From Rhabdothermincola salaria (GTDB taxonomy: Bacteria > Actinomycetota > Acidimicrobiia > Acidimicrobiales > Acidimicrobilacustridaceae), in contig NZ_JAJQXW010000001.1 of NCBI RefSeq assembly GCF_021246445.1, forward strand, positions 124,001 through 188,000: a DNA stretch of 64,000 bases. The letters are read 5' to 3'. The translations under genes were made by a program, and so were the position numbers. Below the pieces are notes generated by a model. The model made no database searches. It saw only the letters and a program-made list of their open reading frames with translations, and was not told the origin of the DNA. Shown one piece after another: positions 63,384 through 64,000 of the stretch. Each line of letters begins with the position of its first letter. Positions within the stretch are counted from its first letter, which is position 1.

Positions 63384-63917
63384 GTGTCCCCCACCCGCGC
63401 CCGACTCGAACGCCGGGTCCTCGGCGGCTATCGGCACCTGCCGGCGATCGTCCGCCGCTGGCTGGTACGGCGGGTGGCGCCCTCGTACACGGTGGGCGGG
63501 TTGTGCGTCATCGAGCGCGCCGACGGGCACGTGCTGCTCGTGCGCCACGCCTATCGGCCCCGCTGGGGGCTTCCCGGGGGTTTCCTGAAGCGGGGGGAGC
63601 ATCCCCTCGACGGTGCTCGGCGCGAGGTGCGCGAGGAGGTCGGCCTCGACGTGGATCTCGTCGGCGAACCCGCGGTCGTGGTCGCCCCCGAGTGGCGACG
63701 CGTGGACGTGGTGTTCCGTGCCCGTCCGGCCCCGGGTGCCGACCCCGATGCGGTTCGAGCCCACTCCTCGGAGATCGACGAGGCCCGATGGTTCGCCCGC
63801 GATGAGCTGCCCGAGCTCCAGGAAGAGGCCGCCGAGGCCCTGGTCGCCCTGGCTCGGGTGGCCAACCTGGGCCTGGCCGCGCCCCGTCCCGCCGACGAGC
63901 GCGGCGAGCGTCCGTGA
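63384..63917 (+). CDS. Nudix hydrolase
   Basis: 177 residues. The Nudix box is complete: GFLKRGEHPLDGARREVREEVG, matching GX5EX7REUXEEXGU; I give it as GFLKRGEHPLDGARREVREE at about 72-91. A basic N-terminal helix (RRWLVRRVAPS) precedes it. Substrate (NDP-X type) unknown. GTG start at 63384. The gene is followed by a tRNA on the opposite strand. Confidence 0.88.
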   Translation: MSPTRARLERRVLGGYRHLPAIVRRWLVRRVAPSYTVGGLCVIERADGHVLLVRHAYRPRWGLPGGFLKRGEHPLDGARREVREEVGLDVDLVGEPAVVVAPEWRRVDVVFRARPAPGADPDAVRAHSSEIDEARWFARDELPELQEEAAEALVALARVANLGLAAPRPADERGERP

Positions 63918-63946
63918 CGCTCGCCGGGAGACGGGTTCGCCTCGAG

Positions 63947-64000
63947 TGGTCCGAGCCCGACTCGAACGGGCGACCTTTGCCTTGTAAGGGCACTGCTCTG
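63947..64000 (-). tRNA. tRNA-Val (TAC), 5' part outside the window
   Basis: 54 nt of the 3' side are visible. The acceptor 3' strand TCGGACC with discriminator A, T arm GCCCG/CGGGC around TTCGAGT, and anticodon loop CTTACAA giving TAC. The 5' acceptor strand is beyond the window. CCA is not encoded after the discriminator. Confidence 0.85.

Overview
The window is GC-rich (about 70% by eye) bacterial chromosome with few gaps, many GTG starts and many 1-8 bp gene overlaps. Gene content points to a free-living, monoderm-like actinobacterium. The evidence is a Tad/Flp locus laid out like mycobacterial Rv3660c-Rv3654c but with no secretin gene in view, a primary sigma factor behind dnaG, and many genes whose -10 hexamer lies 6-8 or 10 bp before the start codon, as expected for leaderless or nearly leaderless mRNAs. 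Class Acidimicrobiia is my best guess, but it is an inference from style and not a proven assignment. No insertion sequence, prophage or CRISPR array was seen. Layout: 1-10.8 kb holds the end of a BKACE-like enzyme, a HAD phosphatase/acyltransferase fusion, mitochondrial-type aconitase with a divergent GntR regulator, two small membrane proteins and the large subunit of glutamate synthase. 10.8-19.8 kb holds a secreted SGNH hydrolase and then a tightly overlapping minus-strand operon: fatty acyl-CoA reductase fused to a HAD phosphatase, zinc alcohol dehydrogenase, a long LarA-like (nickel-pincer) protein and a PlsC-like acyltransferase. A TetR regulator faces it across a palindrome. This operon is the best candidate for an undescribed pathway. 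19.8-28.2 kb carries an SMP-30 protein coupled to ddl, a divergent murF, a class B penicillin-binding protein, an MFS exporter, a lipoprotein and a 37-residue proline-rich ORF. 28.2-35.2 kb is a nine-gene Tad/Flp pilus operon with a recognisable promoter. 35.3-44.5 kb holds a small HTH protein, a single-domain cyclic-nucleotide-binding protein, phoH-ybeY-CNNM-era, dinG, uppS, recO and dps. 44.8-53.4 kb has two RDD membrane proteins, glycyl-tRNA synthetase, a beta-phosphoglucomutase-like HAD coupled to a GH65 phosphorylase (disaccharide breakdown), and a metallo-beta-lactamase protein facing a LuxR regulator. 53.5-64 kb has pyruvate phosphate dikinase, dnaG-rpoD, a YtxH-like protein, a LAGLIDADG-like HTH protein beside tRNA-Asn, a CAU tRNA, three proteins of unknown function, an inositol-monophosphatase-like enzyme, a Nudix hydrolase and part of a tRNA-Val. 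Functionally the window mixes housekeeping modules (cell wall: ddl, murF, PBP, uppS; replication and repair: dnaG, dinG, recO, era; central carbon: aconitase, PPDK) with two accessory modules, the LarA/acyl-CoA reductase operon and the Tad pilus.
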